This document shows, piece after piece, positions 31,023 through 39,955 of a stretch of 64,000 bases of DNA. Made by a program: the position numbers and the translations under genes. The stretch lies in contig JADKJT010000013.1 of the NCBI GenBank assembly GCA_016720905.1, positions 1-64,000 of the forward strand, in the 5' to 3' direction. The notes below the pieces were generated by a model. The model had not been told where the DNA came from and ran no database searches. It saw only the letters and a list, made by a program, of their open reading frames with translations. This DNA is from Gemmatimonadaceae bacterium (lineage in GTDB: Bacteria > Gemmatimonadota > Gemmatimonadetes > Gemmatimonadales > Gemmatimonadaceae). Every line of letters begins with the position of its first letter. The first letter of the stretch is position 1.

Positions 31023-32324
31023 ATGAGCACTTCTTCCGTTCGTATTGCCGACCTTGGGAAACACGTGGGAGCGGTGGTCACCGTACGTGCCTGGGTGACG
31101 CACCTCCGGTCCAAAGGCAAGGTCGCCTTCGTCGTCGCGCGCGACGGGACGGGGATTCTGCAGGCGGTGCTGGTGAAGTCCGAGGTGCCAGAGGCGTCCT
31201 GGGAGGCGTTCGGGACGCTGACGCAGGAAACGTCGCTGACCCTCACCGGCGAAGTCCGCGCGGATGCGCGCGCGCCCGGCGGGTTCGAGATGGGCGTGCA
31301 ATCACTCACCGTGTTCGGCGCGAGTCCGTCGGACTATCCGATTCAGCCAAAGGAACACGGCGTCGATTTCCTGCTCGACCACCGGCACTTCTGGCTGCGC
31401 AGTCAGCGTCAGGTGGCGATCATGCGTGTACGTCACGAACTCGAACAGGCCATCCACGATTTCTTCTACGCGCGCGACTTCATTCACTGCGATACACCCA
31501 TCCTCACGGCGGCCATCGGCGAGCGTGCGGGGCTGTTCAGCACCGAGTACTTCGAAGAAGGCACGGCGTACCTCGCGCAGACCGGACAGCTCTATGGCGA
31601 GGCGCTGGCCGCGGCGTTGGGACGGATCTACACGTTCGGTCCGACCTTCCGCGCGGAGAAATCCAAGACGCGGCGTCACCTCACCGAATTCTGGATGATC
31701 GAGCCCGAGATGGCGTGGTACGACCAGAACGACAACATGGACCTGCAGGAAGCGTTTGTCCGCTATCTCGTGGAGCGGGTGCTGGAACGCCGTCAGGAGG
31801 AACTGAAGGTGCTTGAGCGCGACACCAGCAAGCTGGATTGTGTCTCGCAGCCGTTTGTGCGACTGGAGTACGGGGACGCGGTCGCGTTGGCGCAGTCGAA
31901 AGGCAGCGACGTCGCCTGGGGCGACGATCTGGGCGCCCCCGATGAAACGATGATTGTGGACGAATTTCAGCGCCCGGTCTTCGTGATGAACTATCCGAAG
32001 GAAGCAAAGGCGTTCTACATGAAGGAGAATCCGGCCGACCCGCGCACCGTGCTGTGTTCCGACCTGCTGGCACCCGAGGGTCGCGGGGAAATCATCGGCG
32101 GATCACAGCGCGAGGACGACTACGACAAGATCCTGCATCGCCTCACCGAGGAGAAATTGCCGGTCGAGGCGTACGGGTGGTATCTCGATCTGCGCAAGTA
32201 CGGCACGTTCACCCACTCCGGCTTCGGGCTGGGATTCGAGCGGACCATTGCGTGGATCTGCGGCATCGAGCACATCCGCGAATGCATTGCATTCCCGCGC
32301 ATGATGGGTCGACTGGCGCCGTAG
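31023..32324 (+). CDS. asnS: Asparaginyl-tRNA synthetase
   Basis: This class IIb synthetase charges tRNA-Asn with asparagine in the cytoplasm. The protein has 433 residues. The N-terminal OB-fold anticodon domain begins VTVRAWVTHLRSKGKVAFVVARDG. The catalytic domain has motif 2 (FGPTFRAEKSKTRRHLTEFWMIEPE) and motif 3 (GFGLGFERTIAWICGIEHIRE). The string DLRKYGTFTHSGFGLG is typical of AsnRS and separates it from AspRS, which it otherwise resembles. Its presence suggests direct Asn-tRNA synthesis rather than only the transamidation route. It is divergent from the membrane protein-regulator operon and converges on mazG with a 4-bp gap. Confidence 0.95.
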   Translation: MSTSSVRIADLGKHVGAVVTVRAWVTHLRSKGKVAFVVARDGTGILQAVLVKSEVPEASWEAFGTLTQETSLTLTGEVRADARAPGGFEMGVQSLTVFGASPSDYPIQPKEHGVDFLLDHRHFWLRSQRQVAIMRVRHELEQAIHDFFYARDFIHCDTPILTAAIGERAGLFSTEYFEEGTAYLAQTGQLYGEALAAALGRIYTFGPTFRAEKSKTRRHLTEFWMIEPEMAWYDQNDNMDLQEAFVRYLVERVLERRQEELKVLERDTSKLDCVSQPFVRLEYGDAVALAQSKGSDVAWGDDLGAPDETMIVDEFQRPVFVMNYPKEAKAFYMKENPADPRTVLCSDLLAPEGRGEIIGGSQREDDYDKILHRLTEEKLPVEAYGWYLDLRKYGTFTHSGFGLGFERTIAWICGIEHIRECIAFPRMMGRLAP

Positions 32325-32328
32325 TCGG

Positions 32329-33117
32329 TCAGCGTTCGTCGCGTTTCACCTCGTCCCACAAGGCATCTTGCTGCTCTAGGGACAGCGCGCCGAACACCAG
32401 TCCGCGCGACTGCGCCAGGGTGTCCATCGCGGCATAGCGGCGCGTGAATTTCGCATTGGTCCGATCGAGGGCCAGCGCCCCGTGCACGCTGGTCTTGCGG
32501 CAGAGATTCACCACCGCGAAGAGCAGGTCGCCAAGCTCTCCCTCCAATGCCTCGGCGTCCCGCACCTCGCCCGCATCGTCCAGCAGGGCGGCCACCTCGT
32601 CGAGTTCTTCGCGCACCTTGAGCAGTGGGCCGCGCGCATCGGGCCAGTCGAAGCCCACACCGGCCGCCCGATCCTGCAGACGGTGCGCCCGATGCAGCGA
32701 AGGCAACCCTGCCGGGAGGCCTTCGTCCAGCGACTGTCGTGGAGCGCTGGCCGCTTTCATCGCTTCCCAGGAACGCTTCACCCCGTCGCCATACAGGTGC
32801 GGATGACGGGCGTGCATTTTGGCGATCAACGCGCCAGCGACGTCCTGCGCGCCAAACGCGCCGCGCTCCTCAGCCACCACCGAGTGGAACAGCACCTGCA
32901 GCAGCAGGTCGCCCAACTCATCGCGCAGGAGCGCGTCGTTGCCGACGGCGATGGCCTCGTCCACCTCGTGCGCTTCCTCGATCAGATACGGACGCAGCGA
33001 GGCGTGAGTCTGCGCCCGATCCCAGTCGCACCGCGCGCGCAGGTCGCGCATAAGGACGAGCGCATCGTCCAGCGAGCGAGGGGCGGGGCGTTCGGGAAGC
33101 GCTGTATCGTGCGACAT
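32329..33117 (-). CDS. mazG: Nucleoside triphosphate pyrophosphohydrolase MazG
   Basis: MazG hydrolyses NTPs/dNTPs to NMP and pyrophosphate as a cytoplasmic housekeeping enzyme. From ATG 33117 the protein has 262 residues, the E. coli-like two-domain length. The first MazG repeat has EEAHEVDEAIAVG and LRDELGDLLLQVLFHS. The second has REELDEVAALL and LEGELGDLLFAVVNLCRK. These supply the EExxE and ExxD metal residues twice. The open frame continues upstream to 33393, but that part overlaps alr antisense and is not MazG-like. It converges on asnS and is divergent from alr across 48 bp. Confidence 0.93.
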   Translation of the reverse strand: MSHDTALPERPAPRSLDDALVLMRDLRARCDWDRAQTHASLRPYLIEEAHEVDEAIAVGNDALLRDELGDLLLQVLFHSVVAEERGAFGAQDVAGALIAKMHARHPHLYGDGVKRSWEAMKAASAPRQSLDEGLPAGLPSLHRAHRLQDRAAGVGFDWPDARGPLLKVREELDEVAALLDDAGEVRDAEALEGELGDLLFAVVNLCRKTSVHGALALDRTNAKFTRRYAAMDTLAQSRGLVFGALSLEQQDALWDEVKRDER

Positions 33118-33165
33118 GTGGGGCGGATCCTTTCGCGCACACCGTGCGCGGGTATTGATTGAGGG

Positions 33166-34362
33166 ATGCAGCGGCCTCACGACTCCATCGAGCCAATATA
33201 CCCCCAACCCTCCACCGCCACGCTGCGCGCCTGGGTCGACGTCGACCTTGATGCCGTGCGACGCAATGCCCTGAAGCTGCGCGCTCGCGCCGGCGTGCCA
33301 CTGGTGGCGATGGTGAAGGCGGATGGCTACGGCATCGGCATGCTGCCGGTCGTGCGCGCGCTTGGCGGCACATTCCGGGGCGACCACGTGCACGCCGCGG
33401 CATTGGCCGCGCCCTGGGCGTTCGGCATTGCCACGCTGGAGGAAGCCGCATCATTGCGGCAAGCGGGATGCACCGCGCGTGTCCTGTGCACCACGCCGCT
33501 GACACTGCGCGACCTGCCGGAGGCGCGCGCACTGGATGTCCGGCCGGCGCTGCATCGCCCCGAAGACATCACGGCGTGGTCCGCCCTCGGTGGTGGCCCG
33601 TGGCACCTGTCCATTGACACGGGCATGTCGCGCGCCGGCGTGCGATGGGATGAGGTCGAGCCGCTCGATCTCGTGCTCCGCGAACATCCACCGGAAGGGG
33701 TCTTCACGCATTTCCATTCGGCCGAAATCGCCGATGGTTCGCGCGAAGCACAGGAAATCCGTTTCGCGGAGGCCTTGCGACGCTTGGGGACCGCCGTGCC
33801 GACGACGGCGCTCATTCACTGCGACAACAGCGCCGCCATCGCCGCACGCGGCCCTTCTCCAGGACAGCTCGCCCGGCCCGGTATCGGGTTGTACGGATCG
33901 ACCGCCACCACCGCGCTGGATCTCGAACAAGTAGTGCATCTGCGCACCAGAATCGTTGATCTGCGTCTGGTGCATGACGGCGAAACGGTGAGCTATGGGG
34001 CGACCTATCACGCCAACGGCACGCGGCACATCGCGACGGTGGCGATCGGCTACGCGGACGGCTACCGACGCGCGCTGTCCAATAAGGGCATGGCGATTGT
34101 GCGTGGGATGCGCGTCCCGGTTGTCGGCACGGTGACTATGGACATGACCATGCTGGATGTGACGACGTTGGCCGGTCGCTGCGCCGTCGGTGACACCGCG
34201 ACGTTCATCGGTCGCGACGGCGGTGACTGCCTCTGGACGGACGACGTGGCGGCACTGGCCGGGCTTTCGCCCTACGAGTTGCTGGTGGGACTTCGCCTGC
34301 GGGCCCCCAGACGCTACTTCGAGAAGTCCGACGCGGATCGCATCGAAACAATCGACCGATGA
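33166..34362 (+). CDS. alr: Alanine racemase
   Basis: This PLP enzyme interconverts L- and D-alanine and supplies D-Ala for the MurF substrate. The protein has 398 residues. The PLP lysine is Lys51 in AMVKADGYGIG, and the second catalytic base is Tyr277 in VSYGATYHA. The conserved HLSIDTGMSRAGV and VPVVGTVTMDMTM are present. It starts with ATG 33166, divergent from mazG. The stop overlaps the deoB ATG (ATGA), so alr, deoB and possibly cdd are one transcription unit. Confidence 0.94.
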   Translation: MQRPHDSIEPIYPQPSTATLRAWVDVDLDAVRRNALKLRARAGVPLVAMVKADGYGIGMLPVVRALGGTFRGDHVHAAALAAPWAFGIATLEEAASLRQAGCTARVLCTTPLTLRDLPEARALDVRPALHRPEDITAWSALGGGPWHLSIDTGMSRAGVRWDEVEPLDLVLREHPPEGVFTHFHSAEIADGSREAQEIRFAEALRRLGTAVPTTALIHCDNSAAIAARGPSPGQLARPGIGLYGSTATTALDLEQVVHLRTRIVDLRLVHDGETVSYGATYHANGTRHIATVAIGYADGYRRALSNKGMAIVRGMRVPVVGTVTMDMTMLDVTTLAGRCAVGDTATFIGRDGGDCLWTDDVAALAGLSPYELLVGLRLRAPRRYFEKSDADRIETIDR

Positions 34363-35564
34363 CCGCAACGACGTCGAAACGTGTCGCTCCTCCGGTCGAA
34401 CGCCGCGCACTGATTCTGGTGCTCGACGGTGTCGGATGTGGTGCCGCGCCCGATACCGAGGCCTACGGCGACGCCGGAAGTGACACCATCGGCAACGTCG
34501 CTCGGGCCGTTGGAGGCCTGCACCTGCCAAACATGGCGCAGCTGGGGCTCGGAAATCTCTCGGCCATAGCCGGCGTCGAGCCGGTGGCACGCCCCGCTGG
34601 TGGTTGGGGGGTCATGCTCCCGCGCTCCGCCGGCAAGGACTCCACCACGGGGCACTGGGAAATCGCCGGCCTGCACCTGGAGAAACCCTTCCCAACGTAT
34701 CCGCACGGCTTCCCTCCCGACGTCCTGCGGGCCTTCAGTGATGCCACCGGTCGACCGGTCATCGCCAATACCGTGGCGAGCGGCACGGCGGTCATCGACG
34801 CCTTTGCGGAAGAGCAGCGGCGTACCGGGGCCTGGATCGTGTATACCTCCGCCGACTCGGTCTTCCAAATCGCCGCGCACGAGGGATGGATCCCATTGGA
34901 CGAGCTCTACCGGGCCTGTCAGATCGCCCGGGAGCAGTTGGTGGCGCCACATGACGTGTCCCGAGTGATCGCCCGCCCGTTTGAGGGAACTCCTGGCGCC
35001 TGGAAGCGTACCGCCAACCGTCGGGATTACTCGATTCAGCCACCGGGTACAACCTTGCTCGACGCGCTGGCCGAGGCGGGAGTGCCGCGGTCCGGAGTGG
35101 GGAAGGTTGATGACCTGTTTGCCGGTCGGGCGATCAGCACCCGGCATACGGCGGACAACGCCGAGGGGGTGGCGAACCTGCTGGAGTGGCTTTCTGGCCC
35201 TGCTCGTGGGTTCTGCTTCGCCAATCTGGTAGATTTCGACCAACTGTATGGTCATCGCAACGATGTCCTGGGTTTTCAGGGAGCGCTCGAAGCCTTCGAT
35301 CGAGCCTTGCCGAGCCTGCTTTCGGTCCTTCGGGAGGACGATTTGCTGTTCATCACTGCCGACCACGGGAACGATCCCACTACGCCGTCCACGGACCATG
35401 CTCGCGAGCGTGTGCCGTTGCTGGTCGCGGGAGCGCGTGTCCGTGGGGGACCGCTTGGTGTGCGGGACACGTTCTCCGATCTGGGGGCCACCGTCGCCGA
35501 CTGGTTCGGGTTGTCCTGGCGCGGTCGTGGTACCTCGTTTCTGCCCACCTTGTTGGGCGCATGA
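34359..35564 (+). CDS. deoB: Phosphopentomutase
   Basis: DeoB interconverts (deoxy)ribose 1-phosphate and 5-phosphate, linking nucleoside breakdown to the pentose phosphate pathway. It is a Mn-dependent alkaline-phosphatase-superfamily enzyme. The protein has 401 residues. Metal and catalytic motifs are LILVLDGVGCGAAPD near the N-terminus, the nucleophile loop GKDSTTGHWEIAGL, and FANLVDFDQLYGHRND with TADHGNDPTTPSTDHARE near the C-terminus. It overlaps alr by 4 nt. Cytidine deaminase follows, so the pair may form a nucleoside salvage unit. Confidence 0.95.
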   Translation: MTATTSKRVAPPVERRALILVLDGVGCGAAPDTEAYGDAGSDTIGNVARAVGGLHLPNMAQLGLGNLSAIAGVEPVARPAGGWGVMLPRSAGKDSTTGHWEIAGLHLEKPFPTYPHGFPPDVLRAFSDATGRPVIANTVASGTAVIDAFAEEQRRTGAWIVYTSADSVFQIAAHEGWIPLDELYRACQIAREQLVAPHDVSRVIARPFEGTPGAWKRTANRRDYSIQPPGTTLLDALAEAGVPRSGVGKVDDLFAGRAISTRHTADNAEGVANLLEWLSGPARGFCFANLVDFDQLYGHRNDVLGFQGALEAFDRALPSLLSVLREDDLLFITADHGNDPTTPSTDHARERVPLLVAGARVRGGPLGVRDTFSDLGATVADWFGLSWRGRGTSFLPTLLGA

Positions 35565-35630
35565 CCAGTAGCGGGACTGCAGGCTCGGCATCGATGTCTG
35601 TTCCGTCAGCGTCGGTTATCGGCGGCGGAC

Positions 35631-36023
35631 GTGACGTCGTTGCGGGTGGCGGCTGATGCGGCGCGCGCCAATGCGTGGTGCCCGTATTCGCAATTCCCCG
35701 TGGGCGCGGCCCTCGTGGCCGACGATGGTCGCGTGTTCACCGGCTGCAACGTGGAAAACGCGTCCTATCCGGCCGGCACGTGCGCTGAGCGGGTGGCGCT
35801 GGGTACCGCCGTTGCGGCTGGGGCACGCCGGTTTGCGCGTGTTGTCATTACATCCACGGCGCACGAGCCGACACCACCTTGCGGCATCTGTCGTCAGGCG
35901 CTGGTCGAATTCGCGCCGGACCTTGAAATCGTGGCGATTTCGCCTGACGGGCGCACGGCGCGTTGGTCGTTGGCCGAATTGCTTCCTGCTCCTTTCACGC
36001 CCGCATCGCTCGAGCATGTCTGA
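35631..36023 (+). CDS. cdd: Cytidine deaminase
   Basis: This enzyme deaminates (deoxy)cytidine to (deoxy)uridine. The 130-residue protein is the short homotetrameric form. The zinc and catalytic motif is CAERVAL (within NVENASYPAGT-CAER) and the other two zinc cysteines are in PPCGICRQAL. The substrate-binding start CPYSQFPVGAAL is intact. I use GTG 35631. The frame stays open back to the deoB stop, but no better start codon is seen there. It follows deoB, with which it would share the nucleoside salvage route. Confidence 0.9.
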   Translation: MTSLRVAADAARANAWCPYSQFPVGAALVADDGRVFTGCNVENASYPAGTCAERVALGTAVAAGARRFARVVITSTAHEPTPPCGICRQALVEFAPDLEIVAISPDGRTARWSLAELLPAPFTPASLEHV

Positions 36024-37368
36024 GCGTTCCTCTGTGATGGCATTCATGAACACACGTTGGCCATTCGTGCCGCACGCACGGCAAGTGCACCGCATGCCTG
36101 CCGCCGCATTTCGATCACGGCTCGGTCTCGTGCTGGTGGCCGTGTTGGTCGCCGGTGTCGCGGCCTGCACTGAGACCTTCAGCGGAGGGGATGCGTGTCC
36201 GTCGTTGTGCCCGTCCAAGCCGACGGCATTCAAGGATACGATCGTCGATGCGGTTATCCTCGACACGACCTTGGGAGGCTACCCGGAACTCGGACTGTCG
36301 CCAACGCTGCTGTTGGCCAATCGTCCTGACACGCTGGTCACGCGCGGCGTGTTGCGATTCGATGTGCTGCCGACGTCATATTTGCCCAACAAGACCGAAG
36401 CCAGCGCCAGCATCACGGCCGTCGACTCGGTGGTGCTCGTGTTGCCGCTGGATACGTCCGGATGGAAGGGCAGTGCTCCGGTGACCGTGGAGGCCTTCGA
36501 CGTCGACACGACGCAGAACGACTCGTCGCAAGTGGTCGTGAAGTCGCTGTTTCGGGCGGATCGCCTGATCGGATCGACGGTGGTCACGCCGTCCACCCAG
36601 GGCGATACCCTTCGCATCCCGATTGCGAAGGCGGTGTTGGCCGCCAAGATCGCTGCGAATTCGCGCCTGCGCGTGGGATTGCGCATGAGTGGCGCGGGTG
36701 GTCAGCTGCGGATCATCGCGTTTTCACAGGGCGCCGGCGCGCCCTATCTGCGGTTTGATCCGAGCACTGATACCACGTACGCGCCCATCCCCGTGGGATT
36801 GTCCACGTCGATCGAGTTGGCCACGTCGGATGTGAATCTCGCCTACCTGATCTACGGGATCGTCGACAAGGGATCGATCGCACCGGATGCGTCGACGCTG
36901 GTCATCGGCGGATTCCCGGCGTATCGCACCTATCTGCGCTTCACGCTGCCCAAGTCCATCACCGACTCCAGCACCATTGTGCGTGCCGAGGTGCTGCTGA
37001 CGCAGCGCCCATCACGATTCGCCAACACGGCGGATACAGTGTCCGTGCTGCCGCTCGTGCCCACCACCACCACGTCGGTCTCGGATATTCGCCGCATTCT
37101 CGACCTGTCCGCGGACGGGGCATTCGCGGCGCTCGATTCCGCGCGGCTGGTGCCGCGCGACAGTGGTCAGCGCGCCATCAACATCCTGAGTCTCGCGCGG
37201 TCCTGGGGCACCTTGCCGGCCGACGTGCCGCGCGCGGTGGCGTTCCGCATCAGCGTGGAAGGCGGGCAGCCGGCTGAGCTCCGCTTCTTCTCCAGTGAGG
37301 CCGCGGCATCGCTGCGGCCGCGACTGCGCATCACCTACCTTCCTCGCACCGAGACGGCCATACCGTGA
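36016..37368 (+). CDS. Lipoprotein, possibly with DNRLRE-like beta domains
   Basis: The protein has about 450 residues and is probably an outer-membrane lipoprotein. A hydrophobic signal (RLGLVLVAVLVAGVAAC) ends in a lipobox with VAAC. The rest is beta-rich with two similar halves. Each half has a strand pattern such as RGVLRFDVLP and YRTYLRFTLPKSI, and both end in a stretch like LRPRLRITYLP, reminiscent of DNRLRE-type surface domains. Start choice is uncertain: ATG 36016 overlaps cdd by 8 nt, and ATG 36037, 36046 and 36094 are alternatives; 36094 would leave a more usual signal peptide. It overlaps the next outer-membrane protein gene, suggesting joint function. Confidence 0.65.
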   Translation: MSERSSVMAFMNTRWPFVPHARQVHRMPAAAFRSRLGLVLVAVLVAGVAACTETFSGGDACPSLCPSKPTAFKDTIVDAVILDTTLGGYPELGLSPTLLLANRPDTLVTRGVLRFDVLPTSYLPNKTEASASITAVDSVVLVLPLDTSGWKGSAPVTVEAFDVDTTQNDSSQVVVKSLFRADRLIGSTVVTPSTQGDTLRIPIAKAVLAAKIAANSRLRVGLRMSGAGGQLRIIAFSQGAGAPYLRFDPSTDTTYAPIPVGLSTSIELATSDVNLAYLIYGIVDKGSIAPDASTLVIGGFPAYRTYLRFTLPKSITDSSTIVRAEVLLTQRPSRFANTADTVSVLPLVPTTTTSVSDIRRILDLSADGAFAALDSARLVPRDSGQRAINILSLARSWGTLPADVPRAVAFRISVEGGQPAELRFFSSEAAASLRPRLRITYLPRTETAIP

Positions 37369-38510
37369 TGCGCCCACGCATTGGATTGTTCGCCGGCGTG
37401 CTGCTCGCCGTGTCGCTGGCGCCGTCGTTGTCGGCGCAAGGCACGCTCAGTGGCCTCGGATTCGGCTACCCCGTTGGCGGGTTGAGCACGCGCGCGGCGG
37501 CCACCGGAGGCGCATTCGGCGAATTCGACCTGCTTAGCCCGTTGAACCCCGCGTCACTGAGCAGTATTTCGCGCACCGTGATCACGGCGCAGACCGAGCC
37601 GGAGTTCCGTACCCTGCGCGCCGGAAAGGCCAACGACAAGACGACCGCCCAGCGCGTGCCGCTGTTGATGCTGGCGTTTCCCGTGCGCGACAACGTGTCC
37701 GTGGCGTTGAGCGCCACCACGTTTCTCGATCGCAGCTATTCAACCACGGTCACCGGTGATGTCGTCATTGACGGTTCGTCGGTGAGCACCACCGATCATT
37801 CGGATGTGCGCGGGTCGATTGCCGACCTGCGGGCGGCAGCCGGGTGGCGCATCAACGATCGCTTCAGCGTGGGATTCGGCGCGCACATGTTCACCGGCGA
37901 CAACCTGGTGGCGCGCTCGCGCACGTTTGCCGATTCCACGAAATTCGGCAACGTGCTCGACTCCTCGCGCGTGGTGTACTTCGGTTCGGCCCTGTCAGTG
38001 GGTGGAGAGTGGCGGGTACGCAAGGGATTCGCCGCCATGGTGTCGTATCGCAAGGGTGGCGGTATCGACTCGCGCGTGCGGGATACCGTGCGTACCGAGG
38101 CCAACATCCCCAATCGGCTGGGCGTCGGCGTGCGATTCGATGGCATTCCGGGATCGATCTTCGCCGTGGGAATCGACCAGCAGGACTGGTCGCGGATGCG
38201 GGCACTGGGGTCCAGTGCCGTGGTGCCGCGCGACGCGACCAACTGGCATGCGGGCATGGAAGTGGCCGGTCCACGCATGCGTGGCTCACCCCTGCTGCTG
38301 CGCGCCGGGTATGCGCGCAATGCGCTGCCGTTCGGCATCGGCAGCAACGTGGTTGACGAATCGCGTCTGACGGCCGGCTTCGGCATTCCCGTCGCGCGCG
38401 AACAGGCGTCACTCGATTTCTCGATCCAGAAGGCCAATCGGACACTGGTCGGCGGTGGGGCGAAGGAATCCGCCTGGATGCTGGGCGTCGGCCTGCAAAT
38501 CCGGCCCTGA
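37368..38510 (+). CDS. Outer-membrane barrel protein, FadL/OmpP1-like
   Basis: The protein has 380 residues with a clear signal peptide (FAGVLLAVSLAPSLSAQG). Its long alternating hydrophobic strands suggest an outer-membrane beta-barrel. The N-terminal GLGFGYPVGGLSTRAAATGGA and LSPLNPASLSSI resemble the start of FadL/OmpP1-type transporters, where NPA(A/S)L is conserved. The C-terminus ends in strands SAWMLGVGLQIRP, without the usual terminal Phe. ATG 37368 shares its first base with the end of the previous gene; GTG 37365 is an alternative. The stop touches the miaB ATG. Confidence 0.65.
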   Translation: MRPRIGLFAGVLLAVSLAPSLSAQGTLSGLGFGYPVGGLSTRAAATGGAFGEFDLLSPLNPASLSSISRTVITAQTEPEFRTLRAGKANDKTTAQRVPLLMLAFPVRDNVSVALSATTFLDRSYSTTVTGDVVIDGSSVSTTDHSDVRGSIADLRAAAGWRINDRFSVGFGAHMFTGDNLVARSRTFADSTKFGNVLDSSRVVYFGSALSVGGEWRVRKGFAAMVSYRKGGGIDSRVRDTVRTEANIPNRLGVGVRFDGIPGSIFAVGIDQQDWSRMRALGSSAVVPRDATNWHAGMEVAGPRMRGSPLLLRAGYARNALPFGIGSNVVDESRLTAGFGIPVAREQASLDFSIQKANRTLVGGGAKESAWMLGVGLQIRP

Positions 38511-39860
38511 ATGACCGTGGCGCCGTTGTCGTCAAAGCCCACGGTCTATATCGAGACCTACGGGTGCCAGATGAATGTCTCCGATTCGGAGCTCATGTAT
38601 GGCACGCTGACCGCTCACGGCTATACGGCGGTCGATGCGCCCGATGGCGCCGACGTGATTCTCGTAAATACCTGCGCCATTCGCGAAAATGCGGAAACGC
38701 GCGTGATCGGCCGGCTGGGTGAACTCAAGCGATTCATGAAGCCCGGATCGATTGTCGGCGTCACGGGCTGCATGGCGCAGCGTTTGGGGCCTCGCCTGCT
38801 CACCCAGGCGAAACATGTCTCACTGGTGGTGGGGCCTGACGGCTATCGGGCGTTGCCGCAATTGCTGGACGGTGCGCGGCATGGCGAACGCTTCACCGCC
38901 ACCGACTTTGATCTCGAGGAGCACTACGAGGACGTGGTCGCGCGCCGCTTTGAAGGCGTGAAGGCGTGGATTCCGGTGCAGCGCGGGTGCAACTATCGGT
39001 GCACCTACTGCATTGTGCCGTATACGCGCGGCGAAGAGCGCAGCCGCAAGCTGGACGATGTGGTGCGCGAGACGCGCGAAGTCGTGGCGCAGGGGCTTTC
39101 CGAGGTGGTGCTGCTGGGGCAGACCGTCAATTCGTACCACGACGGCACCCACGACTTTGCCGATCTGTTGCGCGCGGTCGCTGCCGTCGATGGCATTCGC
39201 CGGGTTCGCTATACCAGTCCGCATCCGAATGACTTCAGCGACCGCGTCATCGCCGCCATGGCGGAAGTCCCCGAAGTGTGCGAGCACGTCCACCTGCCGA
39301 TGCAGAGCGGCTCCACGGTCATGCTCAAGCGTATGCTGCGACGCTATTCGCGCGAGGACTATCTGGCGTGTGTGGAGCGATTGCGCGCCGCCATTCCCGG
39401 CGTGGCCCTCACCACCGACATCATCGTCGGATTCCCCGGTGAGACCGACGACGAGTTCGAGGACACGCTGTCGTTGTGCCGCGACGTCCGCTTCAACGAC
39501 GCGTTCATGTTCAAGTTCTCCATGCGCGAAGGGACGCCAGCCACCCGCATGCCGGCGGAGTGGACGGTGCCCGAGCACGTGGTGACCGAGCGCTTTGATC
39601 GACTGCTGGCCACGGTGCGAGGCATTTCACGGGAAATCAACCTGGCGCGATTGGGCTCGCGCGTGGAAGTGTTGGTGGAGAAGGTCGCGCGCGACGGTGC
39701 ATTGTTGCAGGCACGGTCCCGGGACTTCAAGACGGTGATGGTGCCGGCGGCATCGGCGAGCATTGGCGACTACCTCACTGTTGAATTGACGGGAACCACG
39801 GGCGCGACGTTCACGGGTACCCGTACGACGGGCAGGGCCCTGCCCATGCAGGTCGGATAG
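38511..39860 (+). CDS. miaB: tRNA-2-methylthio-N6-dimethylallyladenosine synthase
   Basis: MiaB is a radical-SAM methylthiotransferase that modifies A37 of tRNAs. The protein has 449 residues. The N-terminal UPF0004 domain has three cluster cysteines in YGCQMNVSDSE, NTCAIRENA and TGCMAQ. The radical SAM cluster is C160, C164, C167 in GCNYRCTYCIVPYTRGEERS. A C-terminal TRAM domain ends TFTGTRTTGRAL. The PYTRGEE-type stretch favours MiaB over MtaB or RimO. The start follows the previous TGA directly. Confidence 0.95.
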   Translation: MTVAPLSSKPTVYIETYGCQMNVSDSELMYGTLTAHGYTAVDAPDGADVILVNTCAIRENAETRVIGRLGELKRFMKPGSIVGVTGCMAQRLGPRLLTQAKHVSLVVGPDGYRALPQLLDGARHGERFTATDFDLEEHYEDVVARRFEGVKAWIPVQRGCNYRCTYCIVPYTRGEERSRKLDDVVRETREVVAQGLSEVVLLGQTVNSYHDGTHDFADLLRAVAAVDGIRRVRYTSPHPNDFSDRVIAAMAEVPEVCEHVHLPMQSGSTVMLKRMLRRYSREDYLACVERLRAAIPGVALTTDIIVGFPGETDDEFEDTLSLCRDVRFNDAFMFKFSMREGTPATRMPAEWTVPEHVVTERFDRLLATVRGISREINLARLGSRVEVLVEKVARDGALLQARSRDFKTVMVPAASASIGDYLTVELTGTTGATFTGTRTTGRALPMQVG

Positions 39861-39955
39861 GCGCGTTCCGGCGTCGATGCGCATTCCGCGTTTGGAGTGT
39901 GCGAATGGCGTCGAATCGGTAACACACGCGGCTGTCAGTCGATGTACTGTGGCGC